Positions 19,012-27,901 of a stretch of 64,000 nt of DNA are shown piece after piece (the stretch's first letter is position 1; each line of letters begins with the position of its first letter). The DNA comes from JAHQVI01 sp963727575 (GTDB lineage: Bacteria > Pseudomonadota > Alphaproteobacteria > Rhizobiales > Rhodomicrobiaceae), in NCBI GenBank assembly GCA_963727575.1, contig CAVSIA010000012.1, positions 310,001 through 374,000 on the forward strand. The letters are read 5' to 3'. A program made the translations under genes and the position numbers. The notes under the pieces were generated by a model that saw only the letters and a program-made list of their open reading frames with translations, searched no databases and was not told the DNA's origin.

Positions 19012-20072
19012 GAGATTACGTCCGTATTTTTTAGCTGGGGGGCTTGTCGCAGTGCGTGCTGAAAGCGCTCGATATCTTTGGAAATGCTTTCGACAAGCCC
19101 GCTTCTTGCCATGTCGTAGCCGAGATCGACCGCGCTTGCAAAGCCAATCGCGTCGGCACCGCCATGACTCTTGATCACGATGCCCTGAAGACCCAGAAAG
19201 ATGCCGCCATTGGAATGGCGCGGATCCATCTTGTCCCGCAGCGCACGGAACGCCCCTTGCGCGAAGAATGCGCCGATCTGTGCGAATAGCGAACGGGTCA
19301 TCGCCGCGCGCAGGTAGGAGGCGATCAGCTTGGCGGTGCCTTCGGCGGCTTTGAGCGCGATATTGCCGGTGAAGCCCTCGGTGACAACGACATCCACCGT
19401 GCCCTTGCCGAGATCGTCGCCCTCGACGAAGCCGTGATAGACGATCGGCAGATCCGGCTTTTTCAACGCTTCGGCGGCCAGCTTGACCTCGTCGAGCCCT
19501 TTGATCTCCTCGACGCCGATATTGAGCAGTCCGACCGACGGTTTGTCCACATGGAACAGCGCCCGAGCCAGCGCTGCGCCCATTCCGGCATTGTCGACGA
19601 GTTGGCGGGCGCTGGCGCCGACATTGGCGCCGATATCGAGGACGATGCATTCGCTGGCGATGGTCGGCCAGACGCCGGCAATCGCCGGCCTGTCGATATT
19701 CGGCAGGGTCTGCAGGCAGAACATCGACATCGCCATGAGCGCGCCGGTATTGCCCGCCGAGACGACCGCGTCCGCTTCGCCGTTTTTGGCGGCCTCGAGC
19801 GCCATCCACATGCTGGACTTGCCCCGTCCCTGGCGCAGCGCCTGGGACGGCTTGGCGTCCATCGAGATGGCCACTTCGGTATGGATGACCCTGGAATTGC
19901 GGGCAAGCGCCGGGTGCGCTTCGAGATGCGGCTCGATCGCTTTCTCGTTGCCGAAAATCAGGAATTCGGTGTCCGGATGGCGGACGAGCGAGAGCGCCGC
20001 GCCGGGTATTGCAATGGAAGGCCCGTGATCGCCCCCCATCGCGTCCAGCGCTATTCTGACCCGATCGTTCAT
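19008..20072 (-). CDS. plsX: Phosphate acyltransferase PlsX
   Basis: 354 residues from ATG 20072 (MNDRVRIALDAMGGDHGP). Motifs IALDAMGGDHGP, SAGNTGALMA and GFTGNIALKAAEGTA are typical. PlsX makes acyl-phosphate from acyl-ACP, feeding PlsY in phospholipid synthesis. It is coupled to fabH by a four-base overlap. No rpmF is found just upstream, unlike in many bacteria. Confidence 0.95.
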   Translation of the reverse strand: MNDRVRIALDAMGGDHGPSIAIPGAALSLVRHPDTEFLIFGNEKAIEPHLEAHPALARNSRVIHTEVAISMDAKPSQALRQGRGKSSMWMALEAAKNGEADAVVSAGNTGALMAMSMFCLQTLPNIDRPAIAGVWPTIASECIVLDIGANVGASARQLVDNAGMGAALARALFHVDKPSVGLLNIGVEEIKGLDEVKLAAEALKKPDLPIVYHGFVEGDDLGKGTVDVVVTEGFTGNIALKAAEGTAKLIASYLRAAMTRSLFAQIGAFFAQGAFRALRDKMDPRHSNGGIFLGLQGIVIKSHGGADAIGFASAVDLGYDMARSGLVESISKDIERFQHALRQAPQLKNTDVIS

Positions 20073-20254
20073 ATGTCCTTGTTCCGGGATCGACGAATTG
20101 GCGGCTCGAAGGACAGTGTTTGTGCCCCTTCCGAACGCGCGTGACCATACTTCATGCCACCGGTAATACAAGGAAATTCCCGCCGGTGCCGCGGGCTTGC
20201 AGCTTTGGATTCCATGTTTGCGATCGATCGTTTCCGTATGCGTGAGACCGGGCG

Positions 20255-21424
20255 CTATGGCGATACCGGCAAGGAGAGGGCATTCCATGCCCCGTAAAGC
20301 GTGGAATGCAGAAGCTGCATCCGTTCGCCGACCCGGAGCACGACAAGATGGTGTTTGGGGAGCAGATAGAGAAGCTGTCCACCCTGCCCCAGCATGTAGC
20401 TGAACCCGCCCTGGAGCGGCTCGCCGGCGCGGTCGAGCACGTCATGGCGGAGGTGATAGCCGTAGACGCCCTGACGCAGCACAGCGGCGTCCAGGTCGAA
20501 CCCCATCAGCTCGCGCCAGAGCGCCTCCGGGAGAAACGGTTCGGACGGAGTGCCGTTGTCGATCAGATAACGGCCGATCCGGATCCAGTCCCTGGCGGTG
20601 GCGAAGATGCAGCAATAGGCCGAAACGGCGGCCCGATCGTTGTAGCGCCGCCATTGCGCGGCGGCCGCCCCGGCCGGGCGCCAGAGCTTTTCCGAAAGCA
20701 GCGCCGCGACAGAGCGCCCATAAAGCTTTTCGAGCGCGGCGGCAACGATGGCGGTGTTGACGTTCTCGTAGCGAAAGCGGTCCGCGATCGCGTGATCGGC
20801 GGTGAGGCTGGTGCGGATCGCGCCAAGACCTTCAGCATGCAGGCGCGCCATCGGACCGAATGGATTGTAGAGAGCGCCCTCGATGTCCTTGGTTTCGTCG
20901 GCGGCGAGCGGATCGTCGCGCTGAAACAGAACGCCGCCCCGCATGCGCAGCAGGTCGCGGAGGGTGACGGCGCGGAAGGCGGCATCGCCATAGTCGGGCA
21001 GGATATCGCCGATGGCGACATCGAGGCTCGCCAGCCGGCCCTCGGCCAACGCCTTGAACACGAGAGCGCCGACCAGGCTTTTCGCCATCGAAAAGGAGTT
21101 GAACCGGGTAGCCTCGCCGAAGCCGCCCGCGTAATGCTCCAGCTCGAGCCGGCCGCCGCGGTCGACCAGCAGCGCATGGCCGCCGCTGGCCTCGAAGATG
21201 GCGGCGAGGTCCGCCGGCAGCGCGCGTGCGGACGCATCGGCACGCCGGTTGATCGGGGCGAGGGCGGACGCGCCGGCAATCTCGGCAAACGCTCCGGGGG
21301 ACGGCCAGACCGCCGCCGGGTAGCCTTCATAGAGCAGCCGCGGAAGATATGGCGCGTACGCCACCGCGCCGCCGGATATGGCGAAAATGGCGGCGAGCGC
21401 CGTAACGATCAGTTTGCTTCGCAT
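20255..21424 (-). CDS. Serine hydrolase of the beta-lactamase/PBP4-like family
   Basis: 389 residues with an N-terminal hydrophobic segment (LIVTALAAIFAISGGAVAYA), which serves as signal or anchor. The class C-type active-site motifs are visible: SMAK at residues 112-115 and YEN at 219-221. The C-terminal KTG-like motif is not obvious; a glycine-rich stretch GQGGQLLYLLP lies near the expected place. Such proteins are esterases or peptidases of unknown substrate. ATG 21424 is chosen. Confidence 0.82.
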   Translation of the reverse strand: MRSKLIVTALAAIFAISGGAVAYAPYLPRLLYEGYPAAVWPSPGAFAEIAGASALAPINRRADASARALPADLAAIFEASGGHALLVDRGGRLELEHYAGGFGEATRFNSFSMAKSLVGALVFKALAEGRLASLDVAIGDILPDYGDAAFRAVTLRDLLRMRGGVLFQRDDPLAADETKDIEGALYNPFGPMARLHAEGLGAIRTSLTADHAIADRFRYENVNTAIVAAALEKLYGRSVAALLSEKLWRPAGAAAAQWRRYNDRAAVSAYCCIFATARDWIRIGRYLIDNGTPSEPFLPEALWRELMGFDLDAAVLRQGVYGYHLRHDVLDRAGEPLQGGFSYMLGQGGQLLYLLPKHHLVVLRVGERMQLLHSTLYGAWNALSLPVSP

Positions 21425-21492
21425 CGGATCTTCAGCCCCGGCCCGTTCGCTGTGGCGCGCTGGGCCACGGTTCGAGGGCTCGGCCCCTTGTG

Positions 21493-22053
21493 TCAGCTCT
21501 TGGTCTTCAGCTTGGCGAGTTCGGCGAAGGGACTGGCCGGCGCGGCATCGCCGGTGGATTTGGGGTCCTGCCAGTCGAACGCGGCGTCGGGCTTGCGCGG
21601 ATAGGGATTGATGGCGCTTGCGAGGATTTCGGTCGCCAGCGCGCCGAGATCGACCTTGTTGCCGACGATCGGGGCGGGCGGACCTTCGGAAAGGTCCTCC
21701 GGCTGGGCGACGGCATCGGCAGCGGCGGTCGCCTCGATCTGCTCCTCGGGCCGGCACTCGAGCGACACATGCTCCCGCACCGCCTCCACGACCGGCTCAA
21801 GCGTCACCACGCAGCGCTGGGCGAGATCCGCCTCAAGCTCGCCGGTCAGCTGGAAGCGGCCCTTCCGCCGGGGGTCAAGCGCGTAATCGAAGGTGAAGTG
21901 GTCGAGACTTTCGATGCCGAGGAGCGACACGATCTTGGCGCGTTCCGATTCGCCGAATTCGATGCGGCCCGCGACCGGCTCGGTTCCCTCGCCAAGGGAT
22001 ACCATGCGAGAAGGAAAGAGATTGTCTGTGGACCGCCGGTCCTCAGTAGGCAT
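21493..22053 (-). CDS. DUF177 (YceD-like) protein
   Basis: 186 residues. DUF177 features: GRFQLTGELEADLAQRCVVTLEPV in the middle, and a C-terminal acidic VGNKVDLGALATEILASAINPYPRKP. In many bacteria this family is co-transcribed with rpmF and plsX and has been linked to 23S rRNA maturation in E. coli and plants. Here it overlaps the preceding chaperone gene by 11 bases. Confidence 0.85.
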   Translation of the reverse strand: MPTEDRRSTDNLFPSRMVSLGEGTEPVAGRIEFGESERAKIVSLLGIESLDHFTFDYALDPRRKGRFQLTGELEADLAQRCVVTLEPVVEAVREHVSLECRPEEQIEATAAADAVAQPEDLSEGPPAPIVGNKVDLGALATEILASAINPYPRKPDAAFDWQDPKSTGDAAPASPFAELAKLKTKS

Positions 22054-22600
22054 GCCTCGCCCCAGCGATTTCCGGGAAACGGATATTGCCCTGCAAGAGC
22101 ATGTTCAAAGGCATTTCCTGGATGTTCTTGATCGACTGCTGGATATACACCGCAATCGATTCGGAGGAAATCGGCTGATCGCCGCCGCTCTCGGCGGACT
22201 GAAAACTTTTCCACACCTCTCCGGCGAGACCCTTGGTGTCGCTGCGCTGCAACGCCGTCGAATAAGCCAGCAGCTGGCCGTAAAAAAGTTGTGCAATCTT
22301 GCGCACTTCCTTGGGCACGTTCCGGTCGGACACGCCAAGGTCGCGGACCATGGTGTCCATTTCGCGGATGAACGCTTCGACGATCTCCTGCGCGAGGAGC
22401 TGGCCCTCGCGTCCGCCGAGCTTCAGGATCTGTAAGACTACGAACATGTGGATGACCAGCATGTCGAAGCGCCCCGACAGCGTGTCCGGCACGCCGCACC
22501 GGATATAGAATCCGGGGTTGCGTGACTGCGCCACAATTGCGTCGTAGATCTTTTCCGCAGCTTCCTTACGGGCCGCGCGACCGGCAAACCAGCGGAACAT
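22043..22600 (-). CDS. Ubiquinol-cytochrome c chaperone family protein
   Basis: 185 residues from ATG 22600 (MFRWFAGRAARKEAAEKIYDA). Matches the CBP3/UQCC1 family: SRNPGFYIRCGVPDTLSGRFDMLVIHMFVVLQIL and AFIREMDTMVRDLGVSD are the typical conserved blocks. It is thought to assist cytochrome b or bc1 complex assembly. The gene is divergent from bamE, as in other Hyphomicrobiales. Confidence 0.88.
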   Translation of the reverse strand: MFRWFAGRAARKEAAEKIYDAIVAQSRNPGFYIRCGVPDTLSGRFDMLVIHMFVVLQILKLGGREGQLLAQEIVEAFIREMDTMVRDLGVSDRNVPKEVRKIAQLFYGQLLAYSTALQRSDTKGLAGEVWKSFQSAESGGDQPISSESIAVYIQQSIKNIQEMPLNMLLQGNIRFPEIAGARHAY

Positions 22601-22787
22601 CGGTGTTGTATGACCTTGAGCCTGGAATCTGTTACGCGTCATATTCGTCACGGCAGCCACCACCACGCAAATGAAACTTCGCCCTTAGGATCTAAAGCTC
22701 TCAACGCCTGAATTTAGGCTTTACTGGATCGCAAGGTACAGCTCTATGTCAAATCAAGAATCCCAATACACGAGAAATGGTGCCTTC

Positions 22788-23279
22788 ATGAGGGCAATCG
22801 ACCGGAAACGCGAAAAAAATTTACGGAGTCCGTGGTTGCGATCGGTCGCGGCGATGGGCATTGCATTGTGCCTTTCGGCTTGTGCGGCAGACATAACCAA
22901 ACACGGTCACGTCTTTACGGATGAGGATCTGGCGCAGGTGAAAGAGGGGATGAGCCGTGATCAGGTCATTCTCGCTTTGGGCACTCCTGATACCAAATCG
23001 ACAGTTGATCAAAATGCTTTCTACTACATTTCTACGACAACCAAAAGATCTGCGGCCTTTTTAAATCCAGAGATAGTCGATCGGCGGGTGGTCGCGGTCT
23101 ATTTCAACAAGGGCGAGATCGTAAACCGGGTTGCCAATTACGGCCTGCAGGACGGCAAGGTGATCGATTTCGTCACCAGCACGACGCCGTCCAGAGGCTC
23201 GGAAGACGGTCTGTTGAAAGAGCTTTTCCGAAATATCGGTCGTCCGAAACCTACGGTCAGTACGGATGGCTACAATTGA
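22788..23279 (+). CDS. bamE: Outer membrane protein assembly factor BamE
   Basis: 163 residues from ATG 22788; ATG 22746 is an alternative that merely lengthens the leader. The lipobox ends at LSAC. The SmpA/OmlA domain follows: VKEGMSRDQVILALGTPD, then FYYISTTTKRSAAF and VAVYFNKGEIVNRVANYGL. BamE is a lipoprotein of the BAM complex that inserts outer-membrane proteins, including autotransporters like the one at the window start. Confidence 0.9.
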   Translation: MRAIDRKREKNLRSPWLRSVAAMGIALCLSACAADITKHGHVFTDEDLAQVKEGMSRDQVILALGTPDTKSTVDQNAFYYISTTTKRSAAFLNPEIVDRRVVAVYFNKGEIVNRVANYGLQDGKVIDFVTSTTPSRGSEDGLLKELFRNIGRPKPTVSTDGYN

Positions 23280-23297
23280 GGCGGCGGATCTCACCGC

Positions 23298-23390
23298 TAG
23301 AGCATTTTCCAGCAAAGTGGATGGCGGTTTGCGTCGAGAAAATGCGACAAAACGAAGAGCGAGAGCCCCACTCCGATTTATTCGGAGTGG
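23298..23390. repeat. Dispersed palindromic intergenic element, copy 1
   Basis: Begins TAGAGCATTTTCCAGC; GCATTTTC (23302-23309) is mirrored by GAAAATGC (23337-23344). A second perfect hairpin follows, CCACTCCGA (23368-23376) with TCGGAGTGG (23382-23390). The combination of a conserved AGCATTTTCC start, a GGTTTGCG centre and a GAAAATGCG end is the type I know from intergenic regions of Hyphomicrobiales genomes. Confidence 0.65.
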
Positions 23391-23409
23391 AAAAGGCTTT
23401 AGCGGCATA

Positions 23410-23436
23410 AAAAAGGGCCCTTCGCGGGCCCTTTTT
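23410..23436. terminator. Bidirectional rho-independent terminator between bamE and hppA
   Basis: AAAAAGGGCCC, then TTCGC, then GGGCCCTTTTT: a strong GC stem flanked by an A run on one side and a T run on the other. It can terminate transcripts from both convergent genes. Confidence 0.85.
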
Positions 23437-23460
23437 GCTTTCGATGTAGACTGATTTTTA

Positions 23461-23519
23461 GCGTGCGCTCCGAAAGCCGGGAACCGGTTTTCCAATAATA
23501 CGCGCGATAATGAAGAACT
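23461..23519. repeat. Dispersed intergenic element, copy 2 (diverged)
   Basis: A GCGTGCGCTCCGAAAGCCGG start followed by GAACCGGTTTTCC and an ACGCGCGATAATGAAGA end. It shares the central ACCGGTTTTCC and general layout with the copy at 36017-36061 but is less palindromic. Confidence 0.45.
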
Positions 23520-23554
23520 AAGGCCGCATTTCGATTCGCTCAGGACAACAGGCT

Positions 23555-25671
23555 CTAGTGCTGTGCCAGAACGGCGAGCAGCAAGCAGCGCCATGATATT
23601 GGTGATCTTGATCATCGGGTTGACCGCCGGACCCGCCGTGTCCTTGTAGGGGTCGCCGACCGTGTCGCCGGTGACGGACGCCTTGTGGGCTTCCGAACCC
23701 TTGTAGTGGACTTGGCCGGTCGAATCGGTGAAGCCGTCCTCGAACGACTTCTTGGCGTTGTCCCAGGCGCCGCCGCCCGCCGTCATCGAGATGGCGACGA
23801 ACAGGCCGGTGACGATCACGCCCATCAGCATGGCGCCGACCGCGGAGAAGCGCCGCGGACTGGCCGGCGATCCAGTTGATGACGAAGTAGATGACGATCG
23901 GCGAAAGCACCGGCAGCAGCGACGGCACGATCATTTCCTTGATCGCGGCCTTGGTCAGCATGTCGACGGCGCGGCCGTAATCCGGCTTCTCCGTGCCTTC
24001 CATGATGCCCGGCTTTTCCTTGAACTGCCGGCGGACTTCGACCACCACCGCCTGGGCGGCACGGCCGACCGCCGTCATCGCGATGCCGCCGAACAGGTAA
24101 GGCAGCAGACCGCCGAAGAGCAGACCGACGACGACATAGGGGTTGGACAGGTCGAAGGTCACCTTGAGCTGCGGAGAAATAGGCGTTCAGGTCCTGGGTA
24201 TAGGCGGCGAACAGCACCAGCGCGCCCAGGCCCGCCGAACCGATGGCATAGCCCTTGGTCACGGCCTTGGTGGTGTTGCCGACCGCGTCGAGCGCGTCGG
24301 TGTTCTTGCGGACTTCGTCCGGCAGACCGGCCATTTCGGCGATGCCGCCGGCATTGTCGGTCACCGGGCCGAAGGCGTCGAGCGCGACGATCATGCCGGC
24401 AAGCGCCAGCATGGTCGCCACGGCGACGGCGATGCCGAACAGGCCGGCAAGATTGAAGGTGACGATGATGCCGGCGATGATGACGAGCGCCGGAAGCGCG
24501 GTCGATTCGAGCGAGACGGCAAGACCCTGGATGACGTTGGTGCCGTGGCCGGTGATCGAGGCTTCGGCGATCGAGTTCACCGGACGCTTGCCCGTGCCGG
24601 TGTAGTATTCGGTGATCCAGATGATCAGCGCGGTGATGACCAGACCGACCACGCCGCACAAGAACAGCGACATCGGCGTGAAGCCGCCGGGCTGGCCTGT
24701 CAGGCTCACGCGACATGTCGCCGAAGACGACCAGCATGACCGGGTAGAGCACGATCAGCGACAGCACGCCGGTGGCGATAATGCCCTTGTAGAGCGCGCC
24801 CATGATGTTGTTCGAAGCGCCGAGCTTGACGAAAAACGTGCCGATGATCGAGGTCACCACGCAGGCGCCGCCGATGGCGAGCGGCAGGACCATGCCCGCC
24901 AGCTTGAATTCCGGCGGCAGCACGATCGCGGCCAGAACCATGGTGGCGACCGCGGTCACCACATAGGTCTCGAACAGGTCGGCGGCCATGCCGGCGCAGT
25001 CGCCGACATTGTCGCCGACATTGTCGGCGATGGTGGCCGGATTGCGCGGATCGTCCTCGGGGATGCCCGCTTCGACCTTGCCGACCATGTCGCCGCCGAC
25101 ATCCGCACCCTTGGTGAAGATGCCGCCGCCGAGACGGGCGAAGATCGAGATCAGCGAGGCGCCGAACGAGGTGGCGACCAGCGCGTCGATCACGTCGCGG
25201 CTGGTCGGATCGAGGCCGAGAACGTCCTTGAGGAACCATGAAATAGATCGTGACGCCGAAAAGGCCGAGGCCGGCGACCAGCAGGCCGGTGACGGCGCCC
25301 GATTTGAAGGCGAGGTCGAGCCCGCCCGCCAGCGATTTGGTGGCGGCCTGGGCGACGCGGACATTGGCGCGCACCGAAACATTCATGCCGATGAAGCCGG
25401 CTGCGCCGGAAAGGATGGCGCCGATAGCGAAGCCGAGCGCCGATTTCCAGCCGAGCAGATAGAAGGCCAGGATGAAGATGACGACGCCGACGATGGCGAT
25501 GGTGGTGTACTGGCGGCTCAGATAGGCCTGGGCGCCTTCGCGCACCGCAGCCGAGATTTCCTGCATGCGTTCGCTGCCGGCGTCGGCGGCCATGACCGAC
25601 TGGATCGCCCAAACGCCGTATACAATGGATAAGGCGCCACATATGACAATGGCGAAAAGTAAACCGTTCAT
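23555..25671 (-). pseudogene. hppA: H+-translocating pyrophosphatase, five frame breaks as read
   Basis: Joining the frames gives a protein of about 705 residues with the full membrane PPase pattern: DVGGDMVGKVEAGIPEDDPRNPATIADNVGDN in two motif blocks, and GNTTKAVTKGYAIGSAG. The Lys in GNTTKA marks the K+-independent class. It would couple PPi hydrolysis to proton pumping. Breaks lie near 23590, 23850, 24176, 24711 and 25238; each is cured by removing one base, and family sequence continues at once in the next frame, for example GQSAA into FSAVGAMLMGVIVTG. The restored stop is TAG at 23555. No in-frame nonsense codons or missing domains are seen. Confidence 0.8.
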
Positions 25672-25910
25672 TTCAAGTCCCTCGCGTCGAATAAGGCGGG
25701 AGGCTGCACGCGATCTTTCTTTTTCTGCGCACAGCCCGGAGCGCTTTGAAGATCATTCAAGCGCCATTCGTTTCCTGACAATCCTGGCCAGCGTGGAGTG
25801 AATGCCGGGCCACCCGAGCGGCAGCCGCCGGGACAATAGGAAAATCGGTCCCGTTCTGCAACAAGACCGTTCAAATCTTAAGGATTGTATCCGACCAAAA
25901 ATACTTGCTT

Positions 25911-26930
25911 TTAGGCTAGATGGTCGTAGCCGAGGCGGCTGAGGGCGAGCGGCGCGCCGTTTTCGCCGACGATCGTCAGACCGCTGTCTCCGCCGCCGGT
26001 CGCGCCGATGCGCGTAACCTGCAATCCGGCGATTTCGGCCTCCCGTTCGAAGGCGGCTTCCTCGCCGGAGCGAATCGCTGCGAGAATTTCATAATCGTCG
26101 CCTCCGCTTAGCACCGTCTCGATGAGGCGCGGTTCGGCGGCGAGGACCTGCCGGGCCGGCGGCGACAGCGGCACGCGGGACGCCTCGATCCGGGCCGATA
26201 CACCGGAGGCGGCGCACATGCGCCCGCAATCGATGGCCAGACCGTCGGAGATGTCCATCGCGGCCGCGGCGTGGGCAAGAAGTGCCGCGCGCAAGGCAAG
26301 GCGAGGCTGTGGACGAAGGAAGCGGGCGAGGAGCTGGCGACGCCCCGCATCGTCGAGGGGCCAGCCGGCGCTCTCCGGCGTTCCCCGCCGCAAGCCGAGA
26401 CCGAGCGCCGCGTCGCCGATCGTGCCGGTCACGTAGAGGCCGTCGCCGGGACGCGCGCCGCCACGCCGGACCATGGCGCCGTGCGGTACGCTGCCGAAGG
26501 CGGTAATCGAGATCATCAGCGGCCCTGACGGCGAGGCGGTCGTATCGCCGCCGCTCATGGCGATGCCGAACGCCTTCTGCGCATCGGCGAGCCCGACGAC
26601 GAAGCGCGTCAGCCAGTCGTCGGAGGTGCCGCGAACCAGCGCCAGCGCAAGGCTGTAGGCGATCGGCTCGGCGGCCTTTGCCGCAAGATCGGAGACATTG
26701 ACGGCGAGCGCCTTGAAGGCGATGTCGGCAGGATCGTCATCGGCGAGGAAATGCACCTCGGCGATCAGGGCATCGGTGGTCACGACCAGATCGGTGCCGG
26801 GCGGCGGCTCGACGATCGCGGCGTCGTCCCTGAGACCGAGCGCGCCCGGATAGGCTTCGGCAAGCGGCCGGAAAAAGCGGTCGATGAACGCGCCTTCGCC
26901 GCCAGCCCCGCTTTGGCCGGTGTCAGCCAC
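25911..26930 (-). CDS. thiL: Thiamine-monophosphate kinase
   Basis: 339 residues from a GTG at 26930 that overlaps the nusB stop (GTGGCTGA). ThiL/PurM-like features: LRDDAAIVEPPPGTDLVVTTDAL, AVNVSDLAAKAAEP, the FGIAMSGGDTTASP nucleotide region, and MDISDGLAIDCGRM. It phosphorylates thiamine-P to thiamine-PP. It is the last gene of the riboflavin-nusB-thiL cluster. Confidence 0.92.
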   Translation of the reverse strand: MADTGQSGAGGEGAFIDRFFRPLAEAYPGALGLRDDAAIVEPPPGTDLVVTTDALIAEVHFLADDDPADIAFKALAVNVSDLAAKAAEPIAYSLALALVRGTSDDWLTRFVVGLADAQKAFGIAMSGGDTTASPSGPLMISITAFGSVPHGAMVRRGGARPGDGLYVTGTIGDAALGLGLRRGTPESAGWPLDDAGRRQLLARFLRPQPRLALRAALLAHAAAAMDISDGLAIDCGRMCAASGVSARIEASRVPLSPPARQVLAAEPRLIETVLSGGDDYEILAAIRSGEEAAFEREAEIAGLQVTRIGATGGGDSGLTIVGENGAPLALSRLGYDHLA

Positions 26931-27438
26931 GGCCGGAGCGGTCGAAATCCGCCGACCGCACCTCGCGTGCGATCGCATCGAGCACGCCGTTGACGACGCG
27001 GGGTTCGTCGGGGCCGAAGAATGCGTGCGCGACATCGACATATTCGTTGATGATCACCTTGAACGGCACGTCGCGCCGCTCCTTCAGCTCATAAGCCGCA
27101 GCGCGCAGGATGGCGCGCAGGATGCTGTCGATCCGCGCCAGGCGCCAACCGTCGGCGAGGTGCCGGCCAATCAGGGGATCGATGGCGAGCTGTTCGCGCA
27201 CGACGCCGAGAACGATGTCCGTGAAGAACGGCTCGTCGGCCCGGTCGAAATAGGAGCCTTCGATGTCATGGCCGAAATGGTGGCGGATGAATTGCGTCAC
27301 CACCACGCCGGCATCGGTCTGGGCGACATCCATTTGATACAGGGCCTGCACCGCAGCAAGCCGGGCCGTGCCGCGCGCGCCGAGCGATTTGCCATCGCCC
27401 TTCGGGCGCGGCAGAGCGTCATTCAGATCTGAATCCAT
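26923..27438 (-). CDS. nusB: Transcription antitermination factor NusB
   Basis: 171 residues from ATG 27438 (MDSDLNDALPRPKGDG). NusB features: RGTARLAAVQALYQMDVA, and the C-terminal block AYELKERRDVPFKVIINEYVDVA with GPDEPRVVNGVLDAIA. It binds boxA RNA with NusE during rRNA transcription. It overlaps ribH upstream by 20 bases and thiL downstream by 8. Confidence 0.94.
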   Translation of the reverse strand: MDSDLNDALPRPKGDGKSLGARGTARLAAVQALYQMDVAQTDAGVVVTQFIRHHFGHDIEGSYFDRADEPFFTDIVLGVVREQLAIDPLIGRHLADGWRLARIDSILRAILRAAAYELKERRDVPFKVIINEYVDVAHAFFGPDEPRVVNGVLDAIAREVRSADFDRSGRG

Positions 27439-27901
27439 GGCATTCCATGAACACATCGATGAGCGCCAGGCAAGCTTGCGCGGCGGCGGCGCCCTTATTT
27501 CCTTTGGTTATGGATGCTCTTTCCCAAGCTTGTGACCCATTTTCGACAGTCAGGATTCCGTTGGCGATCGGCATTCCGGCGGCGATGCCGATATCCAGCA
27601 GGGCGCGCGCGGATTCACCGGCAACAATGTCATAATGCGACGTCTCGCCGCGAATGACGCAGCCAAGCGCGATCGCGCCGTGGTAGCGCCAGCGCGACGC
27701 GCCGAACGGCATCAAACCGGCCTTCACGGCAAAATTCATCACCTGCGGAATTTCCAGCGCGCCTGGAACGCTGATCCGCCGGTAGGTGGCGCCGGCCTCC
27801 TCGAGCGCGGCAATGGCGCCTTTGGCAAGCTCGTCGGAAATTTCATCGTAGAACCGTCCTTCTACGATCAAAACGGAGGCGCGGAAATCCGGCATAATCA
27901 C
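27419..27901 (-). CDS. ribH: 6,7-dimethyl-8-ribityllumazine synthase
   Basis: 160 residues. Lumazine synthase motifs: the phosphate-binding ISVPGALEIPQVMNFAVK, GCVIRGETSHYDIVAGESA with the active-site His, and PIANGILTVENGSQAWERA. It condenses the ribityl pyrimidine with dihydroxybutanone phosphate. It starts one base inside the stop of ribB(A). Confidence 0.95.
   Translation of the reverse strand: MIMPDFRASVLIVEGRFYDEISDELAKGAIAALEEAGATYRRISVPGALEIPQVMNFAVKAGLMPFGASRWRYHGAIALGCVIRGETSHYDIVAGESARALLDIGIAAGMPIANGILTVENGSQAWERASITKGNKGAAAAQACLALIDVFMECHGFRSE

Noticed and set aside
18034..20148. Single 704-residue FabH fusion protein
   Set aside because: The N-terminal half is the plsX gene in another frame. 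FabH homology starts at the GTG at 19011.
23555..25671. Programmed ribosomal frameshifting in hppA
   Set aside because: Five sites without common slippery heptamers or downstream structures, in a gene family never known to use it.
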